A DNA stretch of 64,000 nt, taken from Oxyruncus cristatus. Taxonomy: Eukaryota; Chordata; Aves; Passeriformes; Cotingidae. The first letter of the stretch is position 1. Each line of letters starts with the position of its first letter. Below the pieces are notes generated by a model. The model was not told the origin of the DNA, did no database searches, and was given only the letters and a program-made list of their open reading frames with translations. The stretch covers positions 592,263 through 656,262 of the forward strand of contig VXAY01000169.1 of the NCBI GenBank assembly GCA_013399855.1, in the 5' to 3' direction. The translations under genes were made by a program, and so were the position numbers. Positions 50,276 through 62,061 of the stretch are shown here, one piece after another.

Positions 50276-52176
50276 CTGCATTAAAGAAACGTTAAAAATC
50301 AGTTTATCAGGAAACAGAAATGCAAGCTCGTGAAAAAGCATTTTTTAAATTTGCAGTTGAAAGCTGCCTGCTTCTACAATCGCAAGAAATGCTATGAAGT
50401 TAATACAAACTGTGCAGAGTTATCCTTAGCACACACCATTTCCAAACTTGTTTATTTGGTTCATACAGAGCAGGCCAGGTTTGCAACACCACCAGGACCT
50501 CCATGGCCCAGGGACCTCTGGCAGATGCATAAACTCAGTGAGGATATTGCTACTCCACCATAAAACCCTGGGAAGAATGAAAAAAGTATACAACTGCCCC
50601 CCCCCGCCCCTTGACTAATATATTTATTCCTGGCACACTCTGTATTTTAAATTTTTCTGTAAAGCCTAGTGTGCCAAGCCCAGCCTTTTGTCTGGTCCAA
50701 AAGCCCAAATCCTTTTGTGTCTTGGAAAACACATTATCAACTTGATTTCATCCATAATTCATGCTTTTTCTGTAACAGGCACTTTTTAATGCCATTTCCA
50801 ACAGTCCCACAAAGAAGGCAGATTCCAGGGGCAGAGAACTCCAGGAAGATCGAGTGTATCTCATCCACACGGCTTCCAGAATTAAAAATCTTTGAAATTA
50901 GCAAGGACGAAGAAGCGTCTACTTCATTTTGGGGAGAAAAAAATTTCAAAGTCTGACAGCTCCTCTCCCTCCTGTTCCCGAGCAGTTTAGTAATGAATGA
51001 TTACAATTCTATAATTTAATTTTTTAAAATAAAATCCAAGTATTCAAGTCACAATGGCTGGTTTCTAATTTCAGCCTCTTTGCTGACAGACACCTTAGGG
51101 GATAAAAAAAATAAAACAGTCGCTTATAGTAAGAACAGTTCTTCAAAACATACTCCTTGACCATAAAAATGTTCGGTCTGGGGACGTCCAGAACCCGTGG
51201 GTGTAAAAGCCGTGCCCCTGATTCACGTGCCACTGCCTCCACTCATTTCCCTGCCACCAAAACATGGATTGTACAGGATGAAGAGACTGTAGCTCCTTCA
51301 GCAATAAAATTCCCACCTAGTGAAGGTGGAGGGAGGTGGAACTCATGAAAAGCACATCACTAAGAAGCAGAGGGGGTGGGAATGGATGGGGAGCCTCCTC
51401 GGGCAGATCAGCCAATGAACAAAAACTTCCTTCACAGGCAACAGATTTGCTTTAGGGTGTTTCCTATCCTCAGGGCCGGTTCCTGTCTTTTGCCAGAGGT
51501 TTCCCTCCCTCGGTTTTTACTGGATGCCAAATCATTTATTACAGATCTTTTAATTAGGGAAGTGGAAACCTCAAGTGGGAGGCTGATGGACAGCAACTCG
51601 CCTCTGAAAAAACAAGTGCTTACAATGTACTCACACTGGATAACCTAAACAAAGAGCAAAATACAAAATGAAATATATGGAAGTGAAAGCCTTAAGTCAC
51701 CCTCAGTAAAAACCTGGGACTGGGTGCACAGATGTCTTTCTGCTGATGAGGAATGACAGTGAGCCATCTCCGATTATGGGATCCATCTTATTGACTGCAC
51801 AGTGTTACAGGTGAGCCAGATGTAGGAAATCTTTAATCAGGAGACTGAACAGCCCTGAAGGCAAGGGCTTGGTACAGTCTGGCACAGAAAACGAAGGAGA
51901 TAAGCCATGCAGCATGTGGAAAAGTGTCTTGGAGCACAGGATCCTTCTGGAACCTCAACCACTTGCAGCTGGTTCACCCGAGGTGCATAATCATGGAATC
52001 GCAGCATGGTTTGGGTTGGAAGGGACCTTGAATTTCACGTCATTCCAACCCCTGCCCTGGGCAGGGACACCCATATAATCTAACACAATACAAGTGCAAT
52101 CTTACAAGTGACAGGCTTTGTGTTACAGACGTTATTTTGTTATGAATTACAGTCAGTTGTAGCATTTTGTACTTAC
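50276..52176 (-). other. RALGPS2 intron
   Basis: This 1.9-kb intron contains a CR1 3' fragment at 51990-52072 only 104 bp from the downstream end of the preceding exon. A C-run lies at 50597-50605. No gene was seen inside. Confidence 0.85.
51990..52072 (-). mobile_element. CR1 LINE 3' fragment, minus orientation, about 80 bp
   Basis: The plus strand reads ATCATGGAATCGCAGCATGG, then TTTGGGTTGGAAGGGACCTT, CATTCCAACCCCTGCCCTGG and GCAGGGACACCC. This is the extreme 3' end of a CR1, severely 5'-truncated. Confidence 0.88.
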
Positions 52177-52267
52177 TTGTAATTATCATCTTCTACAAAC
52201 TTTTGTAGTTCTTCTATGTACTGCACTGAGTTTAGGTATTTTTGGACATGAGGCAACATAGGAATAT
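52177..52267 (-). CDS. RALGPS2: RALGPS2 exon, RasGEF domain C-terminal helix (91 nt)
   Basis: This exon encodes [20 protein letters not shown] and Q-K-F-V-E-D-D-N-Y, identical to human. It forms the last part of the CDC25-homology domain that catalyses GDP release from RalA. The acceptor is TGTTCTCCAG and the donor AA|GTAAGT is near-perfect. An aspartate codon is shared with the previous exon (G|AT). Confidence 0.97.
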
Positions 52268-53164
52268 CTGGAGAACAGATGACATTTATTATTACTACAC
52301 CATTCATTGGTAAGCAATTTTCCAGAAACTATTTAAACAGATTCACATCTCCTGACTTTGGATGTGAGATGAAGGTACAAACTACAGTCTCTGGGGATAC
52401 TGAAATTTTAGAACTTCACAGCAAATCTCATGTGCTGAGCTGACACTCCCCACAACCAAAAACACCAGAGCTGCTTATCAAAGCACACGTAAGGGAAGAG
52501 AAAGACAACTCCCCAGGCCAAACTGGAGGCCCAAACCTGGAACGTGGAGGGCTCTGTCTGAGGACTCCTTCATAGTCCATATTCTCTTGATATAGAGCTT
52601 TCATGGAAGCCACAATCCTGTGCTAATTCCCATGCCACCACTGCAAACACAGCCTTATGACTTTACTAGAATATGAAGGGGACTGTGAGGGAGACCTTTG
52701 AAGAAAAAATACATGATCTGATCCACGAAGAGAACTATAAATGTCCAAAAGACAAGCCGGGCATATTTTATTACCTCCAGCAAAAGTACTACTCCAAAAG
52801 CAATCCTATTTTTAAAATTCATGGTCATAAAATGATGAAACATACGCCTACCAAGCTTATAACATACCAGCAAAACTACTGTTTAAATAGGATGTACTCC
52901 ACATTTATGATCAGGAAATATGTCCTGCAGAAATGTGTGTGATGTAAGAAGAGGGCAGTTTTACTCTGTTTCCTCACGCTGACGCTCCGTCTCAAACGTC
53001 AACACCAAAGTAAACCCTGAATTTTGGTCTGAGGGGACAAGGGGGGGAGTGTTCGTGGCATTCAGATGAGCTGGGCCTTACTTAAGTTGCATTACAACAA
53101 ACAAATACTGAAGCTTTAAAAAAGTTCTTCTCTCTAATCATGCAATGTTTCCACAATAGCTTAC
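52268..53164 (-). other. RALGPS2 intron
   Basis: This 897-bp intron holds no supported gene. A plus-strand 89-codon open frame at 52673-52942 has a somewhat protein-like composition (charged, Tyr/Lys-rich) but no recognised family. Confidence 0.85.
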
Positions 53165-53302
53165 CATATTCACACGACTGCTGCAAATCCGAGATAATTC
53201 GGAGAATGTTGTTCATTAAGTTTGTTCTTTGCTCACTTTCCAGAATGCTCGCTGTGGATGGGTAGGCAGAGTCAATATACGTCAAGTCTGACAGATAAAT
53301 AC
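53165..53302 (-). CDS. RALGPS2: RALGPS2 exon, RasGEF signature region (138 nt)
   Basis: This exon encodes [20 protein letters not shown], then [20 protein letters not shown] and Q-S-C-E-Y. The opening [10 protein letters not shown] is the conserved core motif of RasGEF domains (G-x-Y-L-x-D-L-T-x-I-D). It differs from human at a few positions (Ala for Gly, Ser for Asn, Thr for Ser). The acceptor is TTTATTTCAG and the donor G|GTAAGC. It starts two bases into a glycine codon whose first base is on an exon outside the window. Confidence 0.97.
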
Positions 53303-54272
53303 CTGAAATAAAATCAGAATGGAAAGTTCCTTTACTTAAGTGTCTCACACTTAGCAGAAAAAAACTCACCAACAGTATTGTGAAGAATTTTTGCTTTCAC
53401 TGACTGATATGCATGCAGGTCTTTAATAACGTCACTATTTCTAAATCTAAAAGTAATTACAAGGGCATGAACAACTACTCACAAACCCCACCTTCACCAC
53501 AGCACCAATGAACAATTCCCTTGACAAATATGAAGCACCCTGAGCGCACAATGCTAAAACACCTGATCAGAATTACTAACTGTTTAGGAAGTTTATGACT
53601 TCTTCCCTCCAATTCAGCAATTAAAAAAAATACTAGAAGGAAAAATCGTATCTATAATCCTTCAAGCTGAACGAAAACTTGAACTCAACTTGCAGCAACG
53701 TGGGAAAAGCACTGAGACTAAAACGTGGAATGAATCCAACAGCCTTATAGATAAGACATTTTAAGTCTTCTACCTGCCTTTTTGCCCTGCACTGTTTGTA
53801 ATCTAACTACTCTTTCAATCCCCTGATCACATATAGACAAAAATCCTCCTCCTTACGCACTAATGCTGTAGATAAAACACTTTTATTTCTAAATGCAACT
53901 TCATTTCTTGAACTTCACCCAAAGACTGATCGTTCTGCCTCAGCTAAATGAAGCACATCCTGACCAACTCTGCTATTGAGAGGAACTGCTCTTCATCCCC
54001 CGCATTTTTCACAAGATACCCAAACTAAAAAAAAACATAAACTTAAAGAATATTATTAAAAAAAACCCAATTTCTGTCAAAGGGAAGTCTTAAAATTATA
54101 TTTTGCTTCACCTCTCAGCCTTGTATAACCAAAATCATAACAAGGAGTTTGGCTTTACAGGTGGAAGACTATTAATGCAACCTCACAAGAGCAGCGGTTG
54201 TGTTTGTATAGCACCTAACCAGTACAGTCCTCAAATGTGAGCTGGGAAGCTCTGGGCATCCCTCCAAAACCA

Positions 54273-54303
54273 ACACACACACACGCGTGTGTGCGCACAC
54301 ACA
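54273..54303. repeat. Alternating purine-pyrimidine tract, 31 bp
   Basis: ACACACACACAC runs into GCGTGTGTGCGC and then ACACACA with strict purine-pyrimidine alternation. The middle part is self-complementary (CACACACGCG with CGCGTGTGTG). Such tracts favour Z-DNA or cruciform structures. Confidence 0.85.
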
Positions 54304-55058
54304 GAAACAAATTAAAATACTTGTGGTTGAAAGGTGACATATAAAAAAGTGAATAAAAAGGTATTACACACGACCTGATACACTACTAAATCTCTCAATT
54401 TTCTATTCTGCTGGAAACAGTTTATTACAAAACAGAAAGGATAATCAGAACCATCAGGCAAGTCCCATTTAATTGCCACGCTACACTGTGTAAGCTGTCC
54501 CGAACCTGACTTTACTAAGCCATGTCCAAAGAAGCCTTAAAAGTCCCAAACCTGCTCAGCCTTCCACAGAAAGAAGTAAATCATGCTTATTAACCATAAT
54601 TAAGGAAATTCCCTGTAACAGGCACCTGCACCATTATGCAGGGTTTTACAAGCCACTGTATTTGTAGGATTATCTCTCTGAATGACTCGCTCAATTAAGC
54701 ACAGAATTTTTCTTTTAGCTAAATCAGCGACTCCCCCGTGGAGAGCAGCTCTCTGAAGCTATTGGATGCATTGCTGTGAAATCTAAAATAATTCTGAAAG
54801 CACACAAGGGTAGTTCCCGCTCAAATGTAACTGGCACAGCCTTTGTGAAGCAACCAAAAAGATGACTGGTAGCAAACTGAACGCACTCAAGAGCTGGCTG
54901 AGCAGGGACAGAACCCAACCCAGACTCTGCATTCCTCAGGGAGCGTAATCTCTGCGGCTTTTGCTACTTCTGACACCGGTCAGATGTTATCAAACCTTCT
55001 GATACCCACCCAAAACCATCACACACACACACAGAGTCTTAACATTTTCCACATGTAT

Positions 55059-55524
55059 CGGAGGCTTCGTGCCTTTAACGACCGGAGCTGTTTCTTATTA
55101 AGTGAACGTCAAGAATCGAACGCGACATTCTGTCGAACATTCTTCTAGACTACAAATGCTTCATTTTCCCTGTTGTATCCAGTCAGGCTGCCCCTTTTAT
55201 TCCCAGTAACACAAATCAAGTTTTATCAGCCTGAAAGAATCTTTCTTCTAAATGAAGCCCAGTACTGTAATAACTTGAAAGGCATCTTTAGGCAGCGTAG
55301 TAAAAATGTTTGATTTGTAATTGCCTGCTGAACTCTTGCACAGTCCGTTGCCATATGGTACCTCCCTTCTACTGGCAAACAATCTTTCCTTGTTCCTGAC
55401 TTCTCAGCCTCCCTACCCCCTCCTTTTCTGGAGGGTATGGATAGGAAATCCGAAGGAGGAGTTTCTCCTGCTCTCCGAGTGCTCGCGGTGACATCATAGG
55501 TGGGCCGAACGGCTGAGCCGAGCG
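55059..55524. promoter_or_regulatory. CpG-dense patches, possible regulatory element
   Basis: About nine CpG lie within about 80 bp at 55059-55136. A further group of about eight lies at 55450-55524, in surroundings where CpG is scarce. The second patch contains TGACATCA at 55489-55496, one base away from a CRE or AP-1-type site. It lies about 6.5 kb upstream of the ANGPTL1 start codon. A promoter or enhancer role is inference only. Confidence 0.3.
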
Positions 55525-58511
55525 TGTGTTTGTTTAAAAAAAACACTGTCCAAAAGTGATGTATATGGAATCTGGGTCAGCTGGAGTTGGTTAGAGCCCT
55601 TCTGCTCTATTCTGTGAGAATAAAACACAGCAGTTTCAAAAAACCCATTTCTTTCTCTCTCCTGGAATAACGCACAGTGGAGCATTACTTTTTTTTCCCT
55701 GTTTTAAATGATTAGTTAGTTTGGTTATCGTATGGAGAAACCCAATTCCTCAGTACAGCTTGGATCTAACAGAGAAAGACAAAAGCAGTTTTCAGCTCCA
55801 ACTGCAGATTAACAATCCACAGCATCGGGTAATACAGGAAGAAAAAGCAACTTGGCCTCTGGATTTTCCATCTCCCACAGAAGCAAAACCAGCTGGAAGA
55901 CTTTTTTTCTTGGTAAGTTTTAAAGTTATTCTTACTTGCAAGTTTCATTTTGAGCTATTTGTGAATGCTACATACATCTCCCTCAACACACGATTGTGAA
56001 GAAACAAATCCTTCTCAGCCTGAGAAAAATTTGACAACTGACATTAAAACTCATTTTTGTGGCATTTGGTAGACTTTGGAAACTTGGAAAGCATTAGAAA
56101 GGACTCTGCATAAGAGCAGAGACTAACTCGTTCCAGTTGTAAGGGTGAACTGGTTTCAGTTGTTTAGCTGTATTGTTATCTACAGTTACAGAAAATTAGC
56201 ACTCCCAGAGTCTTTGCTAAGCATGTAATTTGGGTACTGTGAACATACTAACGTGAAATTCCGATCCCACCAGAAAGCAAAAGCCAAAACCCCTATCGAT
56301 TTCAGGGAAGCTGGATTTCACCCAACACCAGAGCATAGACCCAGCATTACTAGAACTAGAAAATGGATACCTCAATAAAACCACTGTGAAAAGTCCCAGG
56401 CAAATCAATGCACATCTGTAAGCAGCAATCGTTGTGTATCGTTTCAAGTCCATTTTTATTTATGGTACTTCTGAGGAGTGCAAGTTGCCCGAGTTGTAGA
56501 GCCAACCAAGAAACCAGTCATGCATTGATTCAGAACATAATCAAGTTTGTAGCACAAACAATTGTGCAGCTGAAAATCCAAAGGCATCGCTGCAACAGGC
56601 ACTAATCCCTTCCTTCAGCAATTTCTGGGAAGTGAACTGTACCTCAACTGAACTGCAGTTTGTTTCTAAATAAAGATCCATTTCGTAAACATGAAACGCA
56701 GTGCACAAGGCAACACTATATTAAGTGGAAAATTGAGGGGTCTGTTACAGTTGTTTGGGGAGAGGGAGGGGGAAGGACACTGCTGCAAGTCAACGATTAA
56801 AACAAGAAAGATGTTTACAAACAGAAGACAAAAGCACAGATTAAAAAAAAACCCAACAACAAAAAAAGACTTGCTAATAAGTAATTTTCTACTTTTTTTC
56901 CTTACTTTGTGCTGACTTGGAAACTAAAATACAGTGAATAATCCAGAACAATGGAAATTAGTTTATGTATTTGCATGAACAAACTCAGAGGTGTCTGAGA
57001 CGGTAAGAGAGAATGAAGGGGCTGATGCTAAAAGGAGAAGCGAAATATTACAGAAAGCAAATTTAATTAAGGTTTGGTAGCTATGGGAGGGAAAAAAGCA
57101 GCCTTGAAGAACAAGAAAGATGGATCCTTTCCAGGTTTCTGAGCCCTTTTCCTTACTATCCTTTTGTGCTTATTTACATACGAAGGGGAACAATCCAAAC
57201 AACACCACCACCACCACAACCCCCATTCGAGGCACATCTCGTGCTCGGGACACCAGGCTCCGTTCATTCATCATCAGCCAAGGCTCTGATTTACACTGCT
57301 TAGAACAATTCCTAAATCTCCCACAAATGAAAACAGCTGAGTCAATAATTTTAAAGCAATAAACTGGCTATGTGCAAGGCTTTAACTCTCTCCCCCTTTG
57401 CTGCCTTCCAAGTCCGGAGTTCAAATCTTGAGATGTTTATTTTAAAACAAATAATGCAGTACTAATATTTCGCTGCTGCCAAAAGAATGATCTGAAGTAT
57501 GGTGGGAAAACACACCATTTAAAGTTTTAAAGGAATTGGAACCTTTAAACTTCTGGCAGTAACCACGTGGCTCTATCAAGTCTTAATTATTGTTTTATTG
57601 GGGTTTGTTTTTTGTAATCTGCCCCGTTGGTTTAGGTCCTTAACATTTATACACCAATGAATGAAGTAAAATATCCTATAGCAAACACAGCCAAATGCTT
57701 AATGTCTTCAGTATCTGTTTTAAAGAGAACTCTGGAGCCCCTAAATCACACACTTCCAAAGACAAAAATGCACCATTTCATTGTACCTGCCCATCCAAAC
57801 AGTGCAAAACCACACAATGGCTGCCAACATACGTAAAGGAACCCTCACATTAAAAAAATATCAACTTGACCAAAATATCTGGAAACGTTACGAAATTGAG
57901 CTGTGCTTTCGGAATACCTACCATGACCAGATTTACAAACCTCTTCTGCGGGGAATTTCTAAGAAATCATCGTTTTTAAAAGCGACATGTTTTCGATGAG
58001 TGCTTCAAAAGCCCCTGGATGACTTTTAGATTGCCCTTCCCGAATGGAATCAGACTCGTGTTCATCTCCAAGAGGCGGAATTCTGTGACTCAATACACCA
58101 CATCTCTGACGAACAAAACCCAAGGACATTTTATTCCTGGATCCCAGTCAATACAATTGCAAGTAATCCTGTTATTTCAGCACTTGTTTATAGCGGGAAA
58201 AGCAACTTACTTAAATACAGAGAGATATTGAAAATCCATGTGAACGTTTCTCCTGCAACAAGATTGTTTTCCCCACATCACTGTTCCTTCTAATGTTACG
58301 GGCCCAGTTTGAAGCTTAAAAAAAAAAATAAATCCACAGAGATCCTCACTTATCCTGTGTAGATGCAGGGGAACATAGCTGGGTTTATTGATTTCAGCTG
58401 CTTGGGCAAAGCTCAACAGAAAATGAAGAATGTATAACATCAATAACTGCTATCAGAGGACCTTTAGTCTCAGTATCATAATTTACTTTCTCAAAGAAAC
58501 CTGTTCCTCCT

Positions 58512-58529
58512 CCTGTTACATGTAACAGG
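58512..58529. repeat. Perfect 18-bp palindrome
   Basis: CCTGTTACATGTAACAGG equals its own reverse complement. No known binding site of this full length was recognised, though the GTTACATGTAAC core resembles a dyad transcription-factor site. Confidence 0.9.
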
Positions 58530-59027
58530 GCACCACTGGTGTTTATCACTTGACCATATTCTTCTAATAATTATTCTGACTAAAGATAAGTACTGATACA
58601 GCATTTTCCATACAAAGGCAATCCTATATTCACATTTACCTGCAACACCTTTGTCACATTCGTCCATCACACCCTACAGTGCCCAGGGAGAACAAGAGCC
58701 TTCGTCAGCTCTGGAAGAACAGAATCCAGTTTGTGTTGTGGGTTTCCAAATTCTACATCCTGCTGAACCTGAGTCACAGCAGTGTAATAAAGAACAAATA
58801 GTTTGTTGTGCAGGAAGCTGAAAAATGCCAAATATATACCAACTTCCACACATCCTCATCCCTGCAGTTCTGTCTTTGAGATACAATATTTTGGGGGATA
58901 ACACAGTCTGTGTTACCGTAGTCAAAAGTAGTAGTTACTGGCTTGTTTTGCTCTTTTAAATTAGAATTTTTGTTCCTTTAAGCACTTTTAAAAGTACTAA
59001 GTCCAAGACTAATATTGAAAACAAGTT

Positions 59028-59029
<2 letters not shown>

Positions 59030-59058
<29 letters not shown>
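59030..59058. repeat. T29 homopolymer
   Basis: A run of 29 T (A on the RALGPS2 transcript strand). No adjacent target-site duplication or retroposon body was recognised, so it is listed as a simple repeat. Confidence 0.95.
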
Positions 59059-59060
<2 letters not shown>

Positions 59061-60909
59061 ACTGGGATCAGCCTGGAAAAATAAAGAAACCAGAAGAAAA
59101 GGAATAGCATTAAATGTTAAATGGTATCGAAAGTCTGTCCACAGCTCTGAGTGTTTCTGACAGGCTCATGAAGAAGTCTGTGTTGCTATGAATAATTGCA
59201 CATTTTCCCCTGCAAGAGCCATAAAACACCAGTGTGTCAGAACAGACGTAATGCAATTTCTGCAGAAATGGGAGCCCCAGAACTGGGTGGCACAGAAACA
59301 CAACAGAACCAACTGAAGAGACTTATTCTAATTTAAAAACGCGACAGTTGCTAAGGAGTTAAATAATGTATTCTAAAGCGACAGTATCTGCAATCAGAGA
59401 TTCCTTCACCTAATTCCCAAGGTCTGCAACCAGGTATTCCAGCAGCCCCACTCCCTAGAAGCAACTCCAAACTTGCAGGGGGGGGTTGGAGACTGGGGTT
59501 CTGTGTGATCTGATCCCCGAGCCTCAACTATCTCCTAACAGTTCTGCCACTGTCTAAACATCTAAACCTGGGAATCTGGGACAGAATGTGTCCGATTCAA
59601 AAACCCTGAAGTTGTTTCCCAACTCTAATTTTAATTTGTCATTTAGGTCTTACATATTAAGGCTATCATCCTGTGATACTTTGGATAAACAGCTCCTATT
59701 TTTTTAAGCTGCCTGCCCAGAACATCAGGAAATTTCTGAAACAGTATTTTCATTTCCTTCTAAGCTGATTAAAACTCCAGGTAAATATGTTGCTCAGAAC
59801 CTATTCTTGTCTAACAAGTCAGGCACTAAGCTGCTCAAACATGACAAGCAACATTTTAAGACATTCAATTTTTTTCAACACCGAAATTTCATGGGGGCAC
59901 ACACATTCCCTACCAGGTGGGTTCTCGGAAGGAACTCATCCCTGCTTATCTGAACATCTCACTTCACTGCAAGACATTTGAATCATTTGAAATTCTAGAG
60001 CATAATCTTATGCAGCTGCTGTATTTGGCTGTGCTGTACCAGCCCCTGCAATTCATTTAATGGTCTGACAGCACATATATAGACACAGAACTTGTAACTT
60101 TAACACAGAAGGGTAAAAGTTCAAAATGAACACATTTAATATTAAAAGAAATGCAGAAAGCAGACTGCAGCAGAATTAGAATGTGGGCTGTGTTGCAAAG
60201 TGTTTTGGACTTGAAAGATTCATTTAAGTTTTAATGTATTTCAGGGGAAAAAAAATGTGCTGCTGTGGGGAAAATCCCCAGCCATTCATTATTTCAGTAA
60301 CTCTGTAGGGTATTTAAAAGCTACCAAGAACTAAAGTGCTATTCACTTTCTTGGACTATGAAGTGGCTATTATATACTGTGAAAATAGTAAAATACTGGG
60401 CTTGTGCTAGGGCTTCATCCCCAAGCAGATGCCATGAAGCCACTTTCCCTCAATCTGCAAACACCGAACATAAAAGCGTCAAAAAATAATTTAGGGGGAC
60501 ACGAAGAGTTTTTCAGCCTCAGACAATTAATTCAGCTCATCCTTGTCAGCTCAGGAACCACACACAGAGCAGCTCCCCACGTGTTTCCCATGATTCATGT
60601 GAACATTTAACCTAATGAACTTCCAAATCTGAGCACTGTTCAAGTGATTAATATTTTAACTGTCTGAAATTACCAAAGAAAAACACACAACCAGCTCTGG
60701 AGAAAAGGGGTACTTTATCCTAACTTCTTTCTTTAAACAGAACACTTTCAGCAGAGAAATCTTAACAAAAAATTTTAAGTTCTGTTTTTGAAAAAAACCC
60801 AAAACGTTTACTAGGAGACACCAAAATACCTATTACTACAAACGAAGAGAAGTTACTTTTTTGATTTAAACTTCCTCAAATTTATGTACTCCCTCCATTC
60901 ATGCAGGGT

Positions 60910-60932
60910 AAAAAAAAAAAAAAAAAAAAAAA
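60910..60932. repeat. A23 homopolymer
   Basis: A run of 23 A about 1.1 kb upstream of the ANGPTL1 start codon. No processed-pseudogene body was recognised upstream of it. Confidence 0.95.
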
Positions 60933-61611
60933 GGATTTTCGGTTTTCTCCCCCTCCCAGAAGCAGAGCTTGCAAGACAACCTTCAAGCCAAGCAAAAAGG
61001 GCTTTTAGGAGTAGCCTGGCAAGGAAAGCCAGATCAACAGCTGAGATAAGAACAGTGATCTGCTTCACAAAGCAAACAAAACATTAAAAAATAGGGTGTT
61101 TTCGTCTTATTTAAGTGCTACCTTTGTTTAAATGTTTAAAGCTAAAAACATGGCTCAAAAAAATTCCCAGATTTTTATCATTTTAAGGCTTCACACAAAG
61201 TTAAATGAATTATTTTCCTTTAAGGATAAATTAAACACTTCCATATGGTATTTATAGTGGTAACACACCTGATATTTCACTATTATTTGGATAAAAATCT
61301 CCTCAAAAATACAAAAAAAAAGTGACAACAATTCAAAATGTGCATCTCAAGGCAACTAAATAGTGACACACATTCAGACCAGCATCCCAAGCTTTTCCTT
61401 TAAACAAACTTTTAAGTTACTTGAATAAATAATGTGTAAAACAACTGCCTTAATCTAATCTCCTGCCTAACACCAGTGCCCAAAAATAGCGTTAAAATGT
61501 ATTTTTCAATATATCTGTATCTACTACACCTGTGTATATATACATTTGAAAAAAAGGGTTTATATATGAATAGGTACTTATATAGTATTTAGCAAATTAT
61601 ACATCTATACA

Positions 61612-61620
61612 TATATAAAG
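61612..61620 (+). promoter_or_regulatory. TATA-like box, candidate ANGPTL1 promoter element
   Basis: TATATAAAG fits the TATA consensus on the plus strand and lies 442 bp upstream of the ANGPTL1 start codon. It would place transcription start near 61645. It sits at the end of an A/T-rich stretch with many TATA-like words, so it may be chance. The alternative is that ANGPTL1 begins with an upstream non-coding exon spliced to the acceptor at 62030-62031. Confidence 0.25.
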
Positions 61621-62031
61621 CTAAGAGAGGACCAGAAGCATTTCTATAATCCAAATTCCAACATTTATAGAAATAATTTTGCCTGCTTCCCTTCCCTGAA
61701 GGTCTTCTGCAAGCACGGTGTGTTCCATAACCCTGTGCAGAGAGCACAGATGGGAGCAGCCCAATCGACACTGAAAGTGTAACACAGAACCTAAGCAGAA
61801 CATTGTTTCTGAAAATTTATCTGTTGCAACAACCTCTCTACTAAATCCCGTATCTAAATTTCAGCGTTCGCCGCTCAAAGCAGGAAGCTAATCTTTGACA
61901 GCAATCTAATGGAAGAGATTCCAAAGGCTTGGCTCCCTACCACGGCAAACTCACCAGTTCAGGTAGTTAACCAGCCAAGGAGCCTTAGTTTTGCCTCTCA
62001 TTTGTGACCTTATCTTTTATCTGTCCAACAG

Positions 62032-62061
62032 CCTCCCGACAGTGACCACGCTCGTGTTAAA
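62032..62061 (+). other. ANGPTL1: Probable 5' UTR of ANGPTL1 first coding exon
   Basis: A good 3' splice acceptor (pyrimidine-rich tract, then TCCAACAG ending at 62031) lies 30 bp before the start codon. The coding exon therefore probably begins at 62032, with a further non-coding exon upstream. A possible donor CAG|GTAGTT lies at about 61961, but it would leave an intron of only about 70 bp. Confidence 0.5.

Larger units (their letters stand above)
24762..53302 (-). other. RALGPS2: RALGPS2 gene, 3' part (12 coding exons), 5' part off the right edge
   Basis: RALGPS2 is a guanine nucleotide exchange factor that activates the small GTPase RalA. It has an N-terminal RasGEF/CDC25 domain, a central proline-rich PXXP region that binds SH3 adaptors, and a C-terminal PH domain for membrane targeting. 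Twelve minus-strand exons were placed here by protein similarity, GT/AG splice sites and codon phase. They sum to 1,145 nt in one open frame and encode the last roughly 380 residues of a protein that is 583 residues long in human. The missing N-terminal part (about 200 residues) must lie right of 64000. ANGPTL1 lies antisense within the intron upstream of the first exon seen here. No frameshift or premature stop was found, so the gene appears functional. Confidence 0.95.
53303..61611. other. RALGPS2 intron, part upstream of ANGPTL1
   Basis: No RALGPS2 exon for the preceding RasGEF segment was found up to the right edge. The intron therefore extends past 64000 and hosts ANGPTL1 on the opposite strand. 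The stretch holds a 31-bp alternating purine-pyrimidine tract, a CpG-dense patch, an 18-bp palindrome, a T29 run and an A23 run, all listed separately. No other gene was seen. Confidence 0.75.

Noticed and set aside
52673..52942. An 89-codon plus-strand open frame with protein-like composition inside a RALGPS2 intron
   Set aside because: No family was recognised, there is no adjacent poly-A or target duplication to suggest a retrocopy, and no splice sites support it.
53373..53455. A minus-strand segment that looks like an exon, with an AG before it and a GTGAGT after it
   Set aside because: Its translation is protein-like but matches no part of RALGPS2. It also cannot be placed between the RALGPS2 exons without breaking the phase. 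It is more likely chance open sequence in the intron, although transcript data could revive it as an alternative exon.
57199..57217. A short ACC-rich run
   Set aside because: Too short and common to be worth more than a note as a microsatellite seed.
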